From Eurosta solidaginis (taxonomy: Eukaryota; Arthropoda; Insecta; Diptera; Tephritidae), in the NCBI RefSeq assembly GCF_040869045.1, contig NW_027136907.1:682001-746000 (forward strand): a DNA stretch of 64,000 bases, read 5' to 3'. A model generated the notes under the pieces. The model saw nothing but the letters and a program-made list of their open reading frames with translations, was not told the DNA's origin and made no database searches. How positions within the stretch are numbered: the stretch's first letter is position 1; the number at the start of each line of letters is the position of its first letter. This document shows, in pieces, positions 1-11,689 of this stretch. The translations under genes were made by a program, and so were the position numbers.

Positions 1-278
1 TTTTAATAACTATCTCAAAAATTGTCGCTCTGATGCAAACAACTGATGAGTTATCTACTTAAATTTGATGAACAAAACGACTTACGTATTTTAAGCATGC
101 CAACCTTTAGCCCGGTAAGCAAATTAAAAAAAAAACGCAATATGTAGGCTACACGAGAACGGAGACGTCGAGTAACCAAAACAAATACGTTAAACAAATT
201 CGTACACGTTATTTATCAATTTAACTCTAGAATTAAAGGATATACAACGAGAAACAACGTTTGACAACCTTTAAACAG
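1..278 (+). repeat. Reference monomer of the satellite
   Basis: First full unit of the window, useful as a map. The hammerhead-like segment lies at 35-100. The palindrome TACGTA is at 83-88. A homopolymer of ten A lies at 126-135 and ranges from about 7 to 12 in other monomers. The most G+C-rich stretch (about 155-180) contains the palindrome GACGTC at 174-179. TCTAGA lies at 226-231. The unit ends in three spaced ACAAC words and CTTTAAACAG. It contains about 14 CpG, nearly twice what its base composition predicts. This copy has the AAGCATGC and AAATACG alleles plus a private change (ATGCCAACC for ATGCTAACC). The unit boundary is arbitrary: I phased it on TTTTAATAAC because the window begins there. 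Confidence 0.95.
35..100 (+). ncRNA. Hammerhead-ribozyme-like motif (consensus form, probably inactive)
   Basis: Shown in the first monomer; the same layout recurs in every GATGAAC-type monomer at the same phase. Read as RNA: core box CTGATGA at 43-49. Stem II runs 50-73, GTTATC pairing with GATgAAC around an 11-nt loop, with one bulged G. AAAA follows at 74-77, where a hammerhead needs GAAA. Stem III is ACG-ACTTA-CGT (77-87). The nucleotide before the expected cut is A88, giving a GUA triplet. Stem I is weak: AACAA before the core faces TTTT after the cut, then GCA (35-37) faces TGC (98-100) across an internal loop. Stem III of about 3 bp is acceptable for the minimal type I hammerheads known in metazoan repeats. 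The G12-to-A change should abolish cleavage, so this is best read as a relic, or a chance resemblance. Confidence 0.4.
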
Positions 279-2232
279 TTTTAATAACTATCTCAAAAAT
301 TGTCGCTCTGATGCAAACAACTGATGAGTTATCTACTTAAATTTGTTGAACAAAACGACTTACGTATTTTAAACATGCTAACCTTTAGCCCGGTAAGCAA
401 ATTAAAAAAAAAAAAACGCAATATGTAGGCTACACGAGAACGGAGACGTCGAGTAACCAAAACAAATGCGTTAAACAAATTCGTACACGTTATTTATCAA
501 TTTAACTCTAGAATTAAAGGATATACAACGAGAAACAACGTTTGACAACGTTTAAACAATTTTAATAACTATCTCAAAAATTATCGCTCTGATGCAAACA
601 ACTGATGAGTTATCTACTTAAATTTGATGAACAAAACGACTTACGTATTTTAAGCATGCTAACCTTTAGCCCGGTAAGCAAATTAAAAAAAAAAAACGCA
701 ATATGTAGGCTACACGAGAACGGAGACGTCGAGTAACCAAAACAAATGCGTTAAACAAATTCGTACACGTTATTTATCAATTTAACTCTAGAATTAAAGG
801 ATATACAACGAGAAACAACGTTTGACAACCTTTAAACAGTTTTAATAACTATCTCAAAAATTATCGCTTTGATGCAAACAACTGATGAGTTATCTACTTA
901 AATTTGATGAACAAAACGACTTACGTATTTTAAACATGCTAACCTTTAGCCCGGTAAGCAAATAAAAAAAAAAACGCAATATGTAGGCTACACGAGAACG
1001 GAGACGTCGAGTAACCAAAACAAATGCGTTAAACAAATTCGTACACGTTATTTATCAATTTAACTCTAGAATTAAAGGATATACAACGAGAAACAACGTT
1101 TGACAACCTTTAAACAGTTTTAATAACTATCTCAAAAATTGTCGCTCTGATGCAAACAACTGATGAGTTATCTACTTAAATTTGATGAACAAAACGACTT
1201 ACGTATTTTAAACATGCTAACCTTTAGCCCGGTAAGCAAATTAAAAAAAAAAACGCAATATGTAGGCTACACGAGAACGGAGACGTCGAGTAACCAAAAC
1301 AAATACGTTAAACAAATTCGTACACGTTATTTATCAATTTAACTCTAGAATTAAAGGATATACAACGAGAAACAACGTTTGACAACCTTTAAACAGTTTT
1401 AATAACTATCTCAAAAATTGTCGCTCTGATGCAAACAACTGATGAGTTATCTACTTAAATTTGATGAACAAAACGACTTACGTATTTTAAACATGCTAAC
1501 CTTTAGCCCGGTAAGCAAATTAAAAAAAAAAACGCAATATGTAGGCTACACGAGAACGGAGACGTCGAGTAACCAAAACAAATACGTTAAACAAATTCGT
1601 ACACGTTATTTATCAATTTAACTCTAGAATTAAAGGATATACAACGAGAAACAACGTTTGACAACCTTTAAACAGTTTTAATAACTATCTCAAAAATTGT
1701 CGCTCTGATGCAAACAACTGATGAGTTATCTACTTAAATTTGATGAACAAAACGACGTACGTATTTTAAACATGCTAACCTTTAGCCCGGTAAGCAAATT
1801 AAAAAAAAAAACGCAATATGTAGGCTACACGAGAACGGAGACGTCGAGTAACCAAAACAAATGCGTTAAACAAATTCGTACACGTTATTTATCAATTTAA
1901 CTCTAGAATTGAAGGATATACAACGAGAAACAACGTTTGACAACCTTTAAACAGTTTTAATAACTATCTCAAAAATTATCGCTCTGATGCAAACAACTGA
2001 TGAGTTATCTACTTAAATTTGATGAACAAAACGACTTACGTATTTTAAACATGCTAACCTTTAGCCCGGTAAGCAAATTAAAAAAAAAACGCAATATGTA
2101 GGCTACACGAGAACGGAGACGTCGAGTAACAAAAACAAATGCGTTAAACAAATTCGTACACGTTATTTATCAATTTAACTCTAGAATTAAAGGATATACA
2201 ACGAGAAACAACGTTTGACAACCTTTAAACAA

Positions 2233-3903
2233 TTTTAATAACTATCTCAAAAATTGTCGCTCTGATGGAAACAACTGATGAGTTATCTACTTAAATTTGA
2301 TGAACAAAACGACTTACGTATTTTAAACATGCTAACCTTTAGCCCGGTAAGCAAATTAAAAAAAAAAACGCAATATGTAGGCTACACGAGAACGGAGACG
2401 TCGAGTAACCAAAACAAATACGTTAAACAAATTCGTACACGTTATTTATCAATATAACTCTAGAATTAAAGGATATACAACGAGAAACAACGTTTGACAA
2501 CCATTAAACAGTTTTAATAACTATCTCAAAAATTGTCGCCCTGATGCAAACAACTGCTGAGTTATCTACTCAAATTTGTTGAACAAAACGACTTACGTAT
2601 TTTAAACATGCTAACCTTTAGCCCGGTAAGCAAATTAAAAAAAAAAAACGCAATATTTAGGCTGCACGAGAACGGAGACGTCGTGTAACCAAAACAAATG
2701 CGTTAAACAAATTCGTACACGTTATTTATCAATTTAACTCTAGAATTAAAGGATATACAACGAGAAACAACGTTTGACAACCTTTAAACAGTTTTAATAA
2801 CTATCTCAAAAATTATCGCTCTGATGCAAACAACTGATGAGTTATCTACTTAAATTTGTTGAACAAAACGACTTACGTATTTTAAACATGCTAACCTTTA
2901 GCCCGGTAAGCAAATTAAAAAAAAAAACGCAATATGTAGGCTACACGAGAACGGAGACGTCGAGTAACCAAAACAAATGCGTTAAACAAATTCGTACACG
3001 TTATTTATCAATTTAACTCTAGAATTATAGGATATACAACGAGAAACAACGTTTGACAACCTTTAAACAGTTTTAATAACTATCTCAAAAATTGTCGCTC
3101 TGATGCAAACAACTGATGAGTTATCTACTTAAATTTGATGAGCAAAACGACTTACGTATTTTAAGCATGCTAACCTTTAGCCCGGTAAGCAAATTAAAAA
3201 AAAAACGCAATATGTAGGCTACACGAGAACGGAGACGTCGAGTAACCAAAACAAATACGTTAAACAAATTCGTACACGTTATTTATCAATTTAACTCTAG
3301 AATTAAAGGATATACAACGAGAAAAAAACGTTTGACAACCTTTAAACAGTTTTAATAACTATCTCAAAAATTGTCGCTCTGATGCAAACAACTGATGATT
3401 TATCTACTTAAATTTGTTGAACAAAACGACTTACGTATTTTAAACATGCTAACCTTTAGCCCGGTAAGCAAATTAAAAAAAAAACGCAATATGTAGGCTA
3501 CACGAGAACGGAGACGTCGAGTAACCAAAACAAATACGTTAAACAAATTCGTACACGTTATTTATCAATTTAACTCTAGAATTAAAGGATATACAACGAG
3601 AAACAACGTTTGACAACCTTTAAACAGTTTTAATAACATCTCAAAAATTATCGCTCTGATGCAAACAACTGATGAGTTATCCACTTAAATTTGATGAACA
3701 AAACGACTTACGTATTTTAAGCATGCTAACCTTTAGCCCGGTAAGCAAATTAAAAAAAAACGCAATATGTAGGCTACACGAGAACGGAGACGTCGAGTAA
3801 CCAAAACAAATGCGTTAAACAAATTCGTACACGTTATTTATCAATTTAACTCTAGAATTAAAGGATATACAACGAGAAACAACGTTTGACAACCTTTAAA
3901 CAG
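2233..3903 (+). repeat. Higher-order block A, copy 1 (6 monomers)
   Basis: The ordered diagnostic variants are GATGGAAAC (2264), CTGCTGAG with GTCGTGTAACC and GGCTGCACG, an ATTATCGC/TTGTTG unit, GATGAGCAAAAC, CTGATGATTTATC (near 3393), and TAATAACATCTC (3631, loss of two bases). All six reappear in the same order at 11690-13357, an offset of about 9,457 bp or 34 monomers. Confidence 0.9.
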
Positions 3904-6900
3904 TTTTAATAACTATCTCAAAAATTGTCGCTCTGATGCAAACAACTGATGAGTTATCTACTTAAATTTGATGAACAAAACGACTTACGTATTTTAAGCA
4001 TGCTAACCTTTAGCCCGGTAAGCAAATTAAAAAAAAACGCAATATGTAGGCTACACGAGAACGGAGACGTCGAGTAACCAAAACAAATGCGTTAAACAAA
4101 TTCGTACACGTTATTTATCAATTTAACTCTAGAATTAAAGGATATACAACGAGAAACAACGTTTGACAACCTTTAAACAGTTTTAATAACTATCTCAAAA
4201 ATTGTCGCTCTGATGCAAACAACTGATGAGTTATCTACTTAAATTTGATGAACAAAACGACTTACGTATTTTAAGCATGCTAACCTTTAGCCCGGTAAGC
4301 AAATAAAAAAAAAACGCAATATGTAGGCTACACGAGAACGGAGACGTCGAGTAACCAAAACAAATGCGTTAAACAAATTCGTACACGTTATTTATCAATT
4401 TAACTCTAGAATTAAAGGATATACAACGAGAAACAACGTTTGACAACCTTTAAACAGTTTTAATAACTATCTCAAAAATTGTCGCTCTGATGCAAACAAC
4501 TGATGAGTTATCTACTTAAATTTGATGAACAAAACGACTTACGTATTTTAAACATGCTAACCTTTAGCCCGGTAAGCAAATTAAAAAAAAAAAACGCAAT
4601 ATGTAGGCTACACGAGAACGGAGACGTCGAGTAACCAAAACAAAAGCGTTAAACAAATTCGTACACGTTATTTATAAATTTAACTCTAGAATTAAAGGAT
4701 ATACAACGAGAAACAACGTTTGACAACCTTTAAACAGTTTTAATAACTATCTCAAAAATTGTCGCTCTGATGCAAACAACTGATGAGTTATCTACTTAAA
4801 TTTGATGAACAAAACGACTTACGTATTTTAAGCATGCTAACCTTTAGCCCGGTAAGCAAATTAAAAAAAAACGCAATATGTAGGCTACACGAGAACGGAG
4901 ACGTCGAGTAACCAAAACAAATACGTTAAACAAATTCGTACACGTTATTTATCAATTTAACTCTAGAATTAAAGGATATACAACGGAAACAACGTTTGAC
5001 AACCTTTAAACAGTTTTAATAACTATCTCAAAAATTGTCGCTCTGATGCAAACAACTGATGAGTTATCTACTTAAATTTGTTGAACAAAACGACTTACGT
5101 ATTTTAAACATGCTAACCTTTAGCCCGGTAAGCAAATTAGAAAAAAAACGCAATATGTAGGCTACACGAGAACGGAGACGTCGAGTAACCAAAACAAATG
5201 CGTTAAACAAATTCGTACACGTTATTTATCAATTTAACTCTAGAATTAAAGGATATACAACGAGAAACAACGTTTGACAACGTTTAAACAGTTTTAATAA
5301 CTATCTCAATAATTGTCGCTCTGATGCAAACAACTGATGAGTTATCTACTTAAATTTGATGAACAAAACGACGTACGTATTTTAAACATGCTAACCTTTA
5401 GCCCGGTAAGCAAATTAAAAAAAAACGCAATATGTAGGCTACACGAGAACGGAGACGTCGAGTAACCAAAACAAATACGTTAAACAAATTCGTACACGTT
5501 ATTTATCAATTTAACTCTAGAATTAAAGGATATACAACGGAAACAACGTTTGAAAACCTTTAAACAGTTTTAATAACTATCTCAAAAATTGTCGCTCTGA
5601 TGCAAACAACTGATGAGTTATCTACTTAAATTTGTTGAACAAAACGACTTACGTATTTTAAACATGCTAACCTTTAGCCCGGTAAGCAAATTAGAAAAAA
5701 AACGCAATATGTAGGCTACACGAGAACGGAGACGTCGAGTAACCAAAACAAATACGTTAAACAAATTCGTACACGTTATTTATCAATTTAACTCTAGAAT
5801 TAAAGGATATACAACGGAAACAACGTTTGACAACCTTTAAACAGTTTTAATAACTATCTCAAAAATTGTCGCTCTGATGCAAACAACTGATGAGTTATCT
5901 ACTTAAATTTGATGAACAAAACGACTTACGTATTTTAAACATGCTAACCTTTAGCCCGGTAAGCAAATTAAAAAAAAACGCAATATGTAGGCTACATGAG
6001 AACAGAGACGTCGAGTAACCAAAACAAATACGTTAAACAAATTCGTACACGTTATTTATCAATTTAACTCTAGAATTAAAGGATATACAACGAGAAACAA
6101 CGTTTGACAACCTTTAAACAGTTTTAATAACTATCTCAAAAATTGTCGCTCTGATGCAAACAACTGATGAGTTATCTACTTAAATTTGATGAACAAAACG
6201 ACGTACGTATTTTAAACATGCTAACCTTTAGCCCGGTAAGCAAATTAAAAAAAAAAAACGCAATATGTAGGCTACACGAGAACGGAGACGTCGAGTAACC
6301 AAAGCAAATGCGTTAAACAAATTCGTACACGTTATTTATCAATTTAACTCTAGAATTAAAGGATATACAACGAGAAACAACGTTTGACAACCTTTAAACA
6401 GTTTTAATAACTATCTCAAAAATTGTCGCTCTGATGCAAACAACTGATGAGTTATCTACTTAAATTTGATGAACAAAACGACTTACGTATTTTGAACATG
6501 CTAACCTTTAGCCCGGTAAGCAAATTAAAAAAAAAAACGCAATATGTGGGCTACACGAGAACGGAGACGTCGAGTAACCAAAACAAATGCGTTAAACAAA
6601 TTCGTACACGTTATTTATCAATTTAACTCTAGAATTAAAGGATATACAACGAGAAACAACGTTTGACAACCTTTAAACAGTTTTAATAACTATCTCAAAA
6701 ATTATCGCTCTGATGCAAACAACTGATGAGTTATCTACTTAAATTTTATGAACAAAACGACTTACGTATTTTAAACATGCTAACCTTTAGCCCGGTAAGT
6801 AAATTAAAAAAAAAACGCAATATGTAGGCTACACGAGAACGGAGACGTCGAGTAACCAAAACAAATGCGTTAAACAAATTCGTACACGTTATTTATCAAT

Positions 6901-7237
6901 TTAACTCTAGAATTAAAGGATATACAACGAGAAACAACGTTTGACAACCTTTAAACAGTTTTAATAACTATCTCAAAAATTGTCGCTCTGATGCAAACAA
7001 CTGATGAGTTATCTACTTAAATTTGATGAACAAAACGACTTACGTATTTTAAACATGCTAACCTTTAGCCCGGTAAGCAAATTAAAAAAAAAAACGCAAT
7101 ATGTAGGCTACACGAGAACGGAGACGTCGAGTAACCAAAACAAATGCGTTAAACAAATTCGTACACGTTATTTATCAATTTAACTCTAGAATTAAAGGAT
7201 ATACAACGAGAAACAACGTTTGACAACCTTTAAACAG
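3904..7237 (+). repeat. Twelve monomers with an embedded two-monomer repeat
   Basis: Ordinary satellite units, with no other sequence. Within it, 4738-5844 is a dimeric repeat seen twice. One unit ends CAACGGAAAC (GA lost from CAACGAGAAAC). The next has TTAGAAAA before the A-tract and the TTGTTG allele. The CAACGGAAAC deletion occurs in the units at 4738, 5292 and about 5570. Two units carry GACGTACG (near 5371 and 6200). Singletons include AAATTTTATGAAC (6744) and AACGGCTTATG in the next block. Confidence 0.8.
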
Positions 7238-9185
7238 TTTTAATAACTATCTCAAAAATTGTCGCTCTGATGCAAACAACTGATGAGTTATCTACTTAAA
7301 TTTGATGAACAAAACGGCTTATGTATTTTAAGCATGCTAACCTTTAGCCCGGTAAGCAAATTAAAAAAAAAACGCAATATGTAGGCTACACGAGAACGGA
7401 GACGTCGAGTAACCAAAACAAATACGTTAAACAAATTCGTACACGTTATTTATCAATTTAACTCTAGAATTAAAGGATATACAACGAGAAACAACGTTTG
7501 ACAACCTTTAAACAGTTTTAATAACTATCTCAAAAATTGTCGCTCTGATGCAAACAACTGATGAGTTATCTACTTAAATTTGTTGAACAAAACGACTTAC
7601 GTATTTTAAACATGCTAACCTTTAGCCCGGTAAGCAAATTAAAAAAAAAACGCAATATGTAGGCTACACGAGAACGGAGACGTCGAGTAACCAAAACAAA
7701 TGCGTTAAACAAATTCGTACACGTTATTTATCAATTTAACTCTAGAATTAAAGGATATACAACGAGAAACAACGTTTGACAACGTTTAAACAGTTTTAAT
7801 AACTATCTCAAAAATTATCGCTCTGATGCAAACAACTGATGAGTTATCTACTTAAATTTGATGAACAAAACGACTTACGTATTTTAAGCATGCTAACCTT
7901 TAGCCCGGTAAGCAAATTAAAAAAAAAAACGCAATATGTAGGCTACACGAGAACGGAGACGTCGAGTAACCAAAACAAATGCGTTAAACAAATTCGTACA
8001 CGTTATTTATCAATTTAACTCTAGAATTAAAGGATATACAACGAGAAACAACGTTTGACAACCTTTAAACAGTTTTAATAACTATCTCAAAAATTATCGC
8101 TCTGATGCAAACAACTGATGAGTTATCTACTTAAATTTGATGAACAAAACGACTTACGTATTTTAAACATGCTAACCTTTAGCCCGGTAGGCAAATAAAA
8201 AAAAAAACGCAATATGTAGGCTACACGAGAACGGAGACGTCGAGTAACCAAAACAAATGCGTTAAACAAATTCGTACACGTTATTTATCAATTTAAGTCT
8301 AGAATTAAAGGATATACAACGAGAAACAACGTTTGACAACCTTTAAACAGTTTTAATAACTATCTCAAAAATTGTCGCTCTGATGCAAACAACTGATGAG
8401 TTATCTACTTAAATTTGATGAACAAAACGACTTACGTATTTTAAACATGCTAACCTTTAGCCCGGTAAGCAAATTAAAAAAAAAACGCAATATGTAGGCT
8501 ACACGAGAACGGAGACGTCGAGTAACCAAAACAAATACGTTAAACAAATTCGTACACGTTATTTATCAATTTAACTATAGAATTAAAGGATATACAACGA
8601 GAAACAACGTTTGACAACCTTTAAACAGTTTTAATAACTATCTCAAAAATTGTCGCTCTGATGCAAACAACTGATGAGTTATCTACTTAAATTTGATGAA
8701 CAAAACGACGTACGTATTTTAAACATGCTAACCTTTAGCCCGGTAAGCAAATTAAAAAAAAAAACGCAATATGTAGGCTACACGAGAACGGAGACGTCGA
8801 GTAACCAAAACAAATGCGTTAAACAAATTCGTACACGTTATTTATCAATTTAACTCTAGAATTGAAGGATATACAACGAGAAACAACGTTTGACAACCTT
8901 TAAACAGTTTTAATAACTATCTCAAAAATTATCGCTCTGATGCAAACAACTGATGAGTTATCTACTTAAATTTGATGAACAAAACGACTTACGTATTTTA
9001 AACATGCTAACCTTTAGCCCGGTAAGCAAATTAAAAAAAAAACGCAATATGTAGGCTACACGAGAACGGAGACGTCGAGTAACCAAAACAAATGCGTTAA
9101 ACAAATTCGTACACGTTATTTATCAATTTAACTCTAGAATTAAAGGATATACAACGAGAAACAACGTTTGACAACCTTTAAACAG
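7238..9185 (+). repeat. Higher-order block B, copy 2 (7 monomers)
   Basis: Carries the same marker order as 1-2232: CAACGTTTAAAC near 7778, the AAATAAAA unit near 8195, GACGTACG at 8707 and ATTGAAGG at 8861. The offset changes from about 7,234 to 6,953 bp inside the block, exactly one monomer. A third, partial version follows at 9186-10018: TCAAATTTGTTG unit, AAGCATGC unit, AAATAAAA unit. Confidence 0.85.
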
Positions 9186-11689
9186 TTTTAATAACTATCT
9201 CAAAAATTGTCGCTCTGATGCAAACAACTAATGAGTTATCTACTCAAATTTGTTGAACAAAACGACTTACGTATTTTAAACATGCTAACCTTTAGCCCGG
9301 TAAGCAAATTAAAAAAAAAACGCAATATGTAGGCTACACGAGAACGGAGACGTCGAGTAACCAAAACAAATGCGTTAAACAAATTCGTACACGTTATTTA
9401 TCAATTTAACTCTAGAATTAAAGGATATACAACGAGAAACAACGTTTGACAACTTTTAAACAGTTTTAATAACTATCTCAAAAATTATCGCTCTGATGCA
9501 AACAACTGATGAGTTATCTACTTAAATTTGATGAACAAAACGACTTACGTATTTTAAGCATGCTAACCTTTAGCCCGGTAAGCAAATTAAAAAAAAAACG
9601 CAATATGTAGGCTACACGAGAACGGAGACGTCGAGTAACCAAAACAAATGCGTTAAACAAATTCGTACACGTTATTTATCAATTTAACTCTAGAATTAAA
9701 GGATATACAACGAGAAACAACGTTTGACAACCTTTAAACAGTTTTAATAACTATCTCAAAAATTATCGCTCTGATGCAAACAACTGATGAGTTATCTACT
9801 TAAATTTGATGAACAAAACGACTTACGTATTTTAAACATGCTAACCTTTAGCCCGGTAAGCAAATAAAAAAAAAACGCAATATGTAGGCTACACGAGAAC
9901 GGAGACGTCGAGTAACCAAAACAAATGCGTTAAACAAATTCGTACACGTTATTTATCAATTTAACTCTAGAATTAAAGGATATACAACGAGAAACAACGT
10001 TTGACAACCTTTAAACAGTTTTAATAACTATCTCAAAAATTGTCGCTCTGATGCAAACAACTCATGAGTTATCTATTTAAATTTGATGAACAAAACGACT
10101 TACGTATTTTAAACATGCTAACCTTTAGCCCGGTAAGCAAATTAAAAAAAAAACGCAATATGTAGGCTACACGAGAACGGAGACGTCGAGTAACCAAAAC
10201 AAATGCGTTAAACAAATTCGTACACGTTATTTATCAATTTAACTCTAGAATTAAAGGATATACAACGAGAAACAACGTTTGACAACCTTTAAACAGTTTT
10301 AATAACTATCTCAAAAATTGTTGCTCTGATGCAAACAACTGATGAGTTATCTACTTAAATTTGATGAACAAAACGACTTACGTATTTTAAACATGCTAAC
10401 CTTTAGCCCGGTAAGCAAATTAAAAAAAAAACGCAATATGTAGGCTACACGAGAACGGAGACGTCGAGTAACCAAAACAAATACGTTAAACAAATTCGTA
10501 CACGTTATTTATCAATTTAACTCTAGAATTAAAGGATATACAAGGAGAAACAACGTTTGACAACCTTTAAACAGTTTTAATAACTATCTCAAAAATTGTC
10601 GCTCTGATGCAAACAACTGATGAGTTATCTACTTAAATTTGATGAACAAAATGACGTACGTATTTTAAACATGCTAACCTTTAGCCCGGTAAGCAAATTA
10701 AAAAAAAAAAACGCAATATGTAGGCTATACGAGAACGGAGACGTCGAGTAACCAAAGCAAATGCGTTAAACAAATTCGTACACGTTATTTATCAATTTAA
10801 CTCTAGAATTAAAGGATATACAACGAGAAACAACGTTTGACAACCTTTAAACAGTTTTAATAACTATCTCAAAAATTGTGGCTCTGATGCAAACAACTGA
10901 TGAGTTATCTACTTAAATTTGATGAACAAAACGACTTACGTATTTTAAACATGCTAACCTTTAGCCCGGTAAGCAAATTAAAAAAAAAAACGCAATATGT
11001 AGGCTACACGAGAACGGAGACGTCGAGTAACCAAAACAAATGCGTTAAACAAATTCGTACACGTTATTTATCAATTTAACTCTAGAATTAAAGGATATAC
11101 AACGAGAAACAACGTTTAACAACCTTTAAACAGTTTTAATAACTATCTCAAAAATTATCGCTCTGATGCAAACAACTGATGAGTTATCTATTTAAATTTG
11201 ATGAACAAAACGACTTACGTATTTTAAACATGCTAACCTTTAGCCCGGTAAGCAAATTAAAAAAAAAACGCAATATGTAGGCTACACGAGAACGGAGACG
11301 TCGAGTAACCAAAACAAATGCGTTAAACAAATTCGTACACGTTATTTATCAATTTAACTCTAGAATTAAAGGATATACAACGAGAAACAACGTTTGACAA
11401 CCTTTAAACAGTTTTAATAACTATCTCAAAAATTGTCGCTCTGATGCAAACAACTGATGAGTTATCTACTCAAATTTGTTGAACAAAACGACTTACGTAT
11501 TTTAAACATGCTAACCTTTATCCCGGTAAGCAAATTAAAAAAAAAACGCAATATGTAGGCTACACGAGAACGGAGACGTCGAGTAACCAAAACAAATGCG
11601 TTAAACAAATTCGTACACGTTATTTATCAATTTAACTCTAGAATTAAAGGATATACAACGAGAAACAACGTTTGACAACCTTTAAACAA
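9186..11689 (+). repeat. Nine monomers, including block C copy 1 (10297-11133)
   Basis: Starts with a partial third copy of block B (9186-10018). Block C follows: ATTGTTGCTC with CAAGGAG; then AAAATGACGTACG (10651) with GGCTATACG and CCAAAGCAAATG; then a plain GATGAAC unit. The same rare combination is found at 22183-22932, offset about 11,886 bp. Singletons near here include CTAATGAG (9230) and CTCATGAG (10063), each of which alters the hammerhead-like core. Confidence 0.8.

Larger units (their letters stand above)
1..2232 (+). repeat. Higher-order block B, copy 1 (8 monomers)
   Basis: Eight monomers whose ordered variants recur at 7238-9185. The ordered markers are: AAGCATGC with AAATACG; CAACGTTTAAAC at the end of the second unit; AAGCATGC with ATTATCGC; a unit with AAATAAAA (T lost before the A-tract, near 962); GACGTACG at 1754; ATTGAAGG at 1908; then an ATTATCGC unit. 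This copy has two nearly identical GTCGC/AAATACG monomers in succession (1117-1673) where copy 2 has one, so a single monomer was gained or lost. Confidence 0.85.

Noticed and set aside
26..49. Second CTGATG (in GCTCTGATGCAAAC) as another hammerhead core
   Set aside because: It lacks the final A of CUGAUGA and has no stem II or GAAA at a usable distance; it is only a direct repeat of part of the main core.
111..126. CENP-B box on either strand
   Set aside because: The only similar word, CCCGGTAAGCAAA, does not fit the required positions of the box (NTTCGNNNNANNCGGGN or its complement).
165..195. Pol III B-box-like word on the minus strand (GGTTACTCGACGTCTCC)
   Set aside because: It matches GGTTCGANTCC only with inserted bases, and no convincing A-box lies at the right distance, so there is no tRNA or SINE origin to claim.
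83..231. Palindromes TACGTA, GACGTC and TCTAGA as protein-binding operators
   Set aside because: Such six-base palindromes are expected by chance and nothing else supports a regulatory role.
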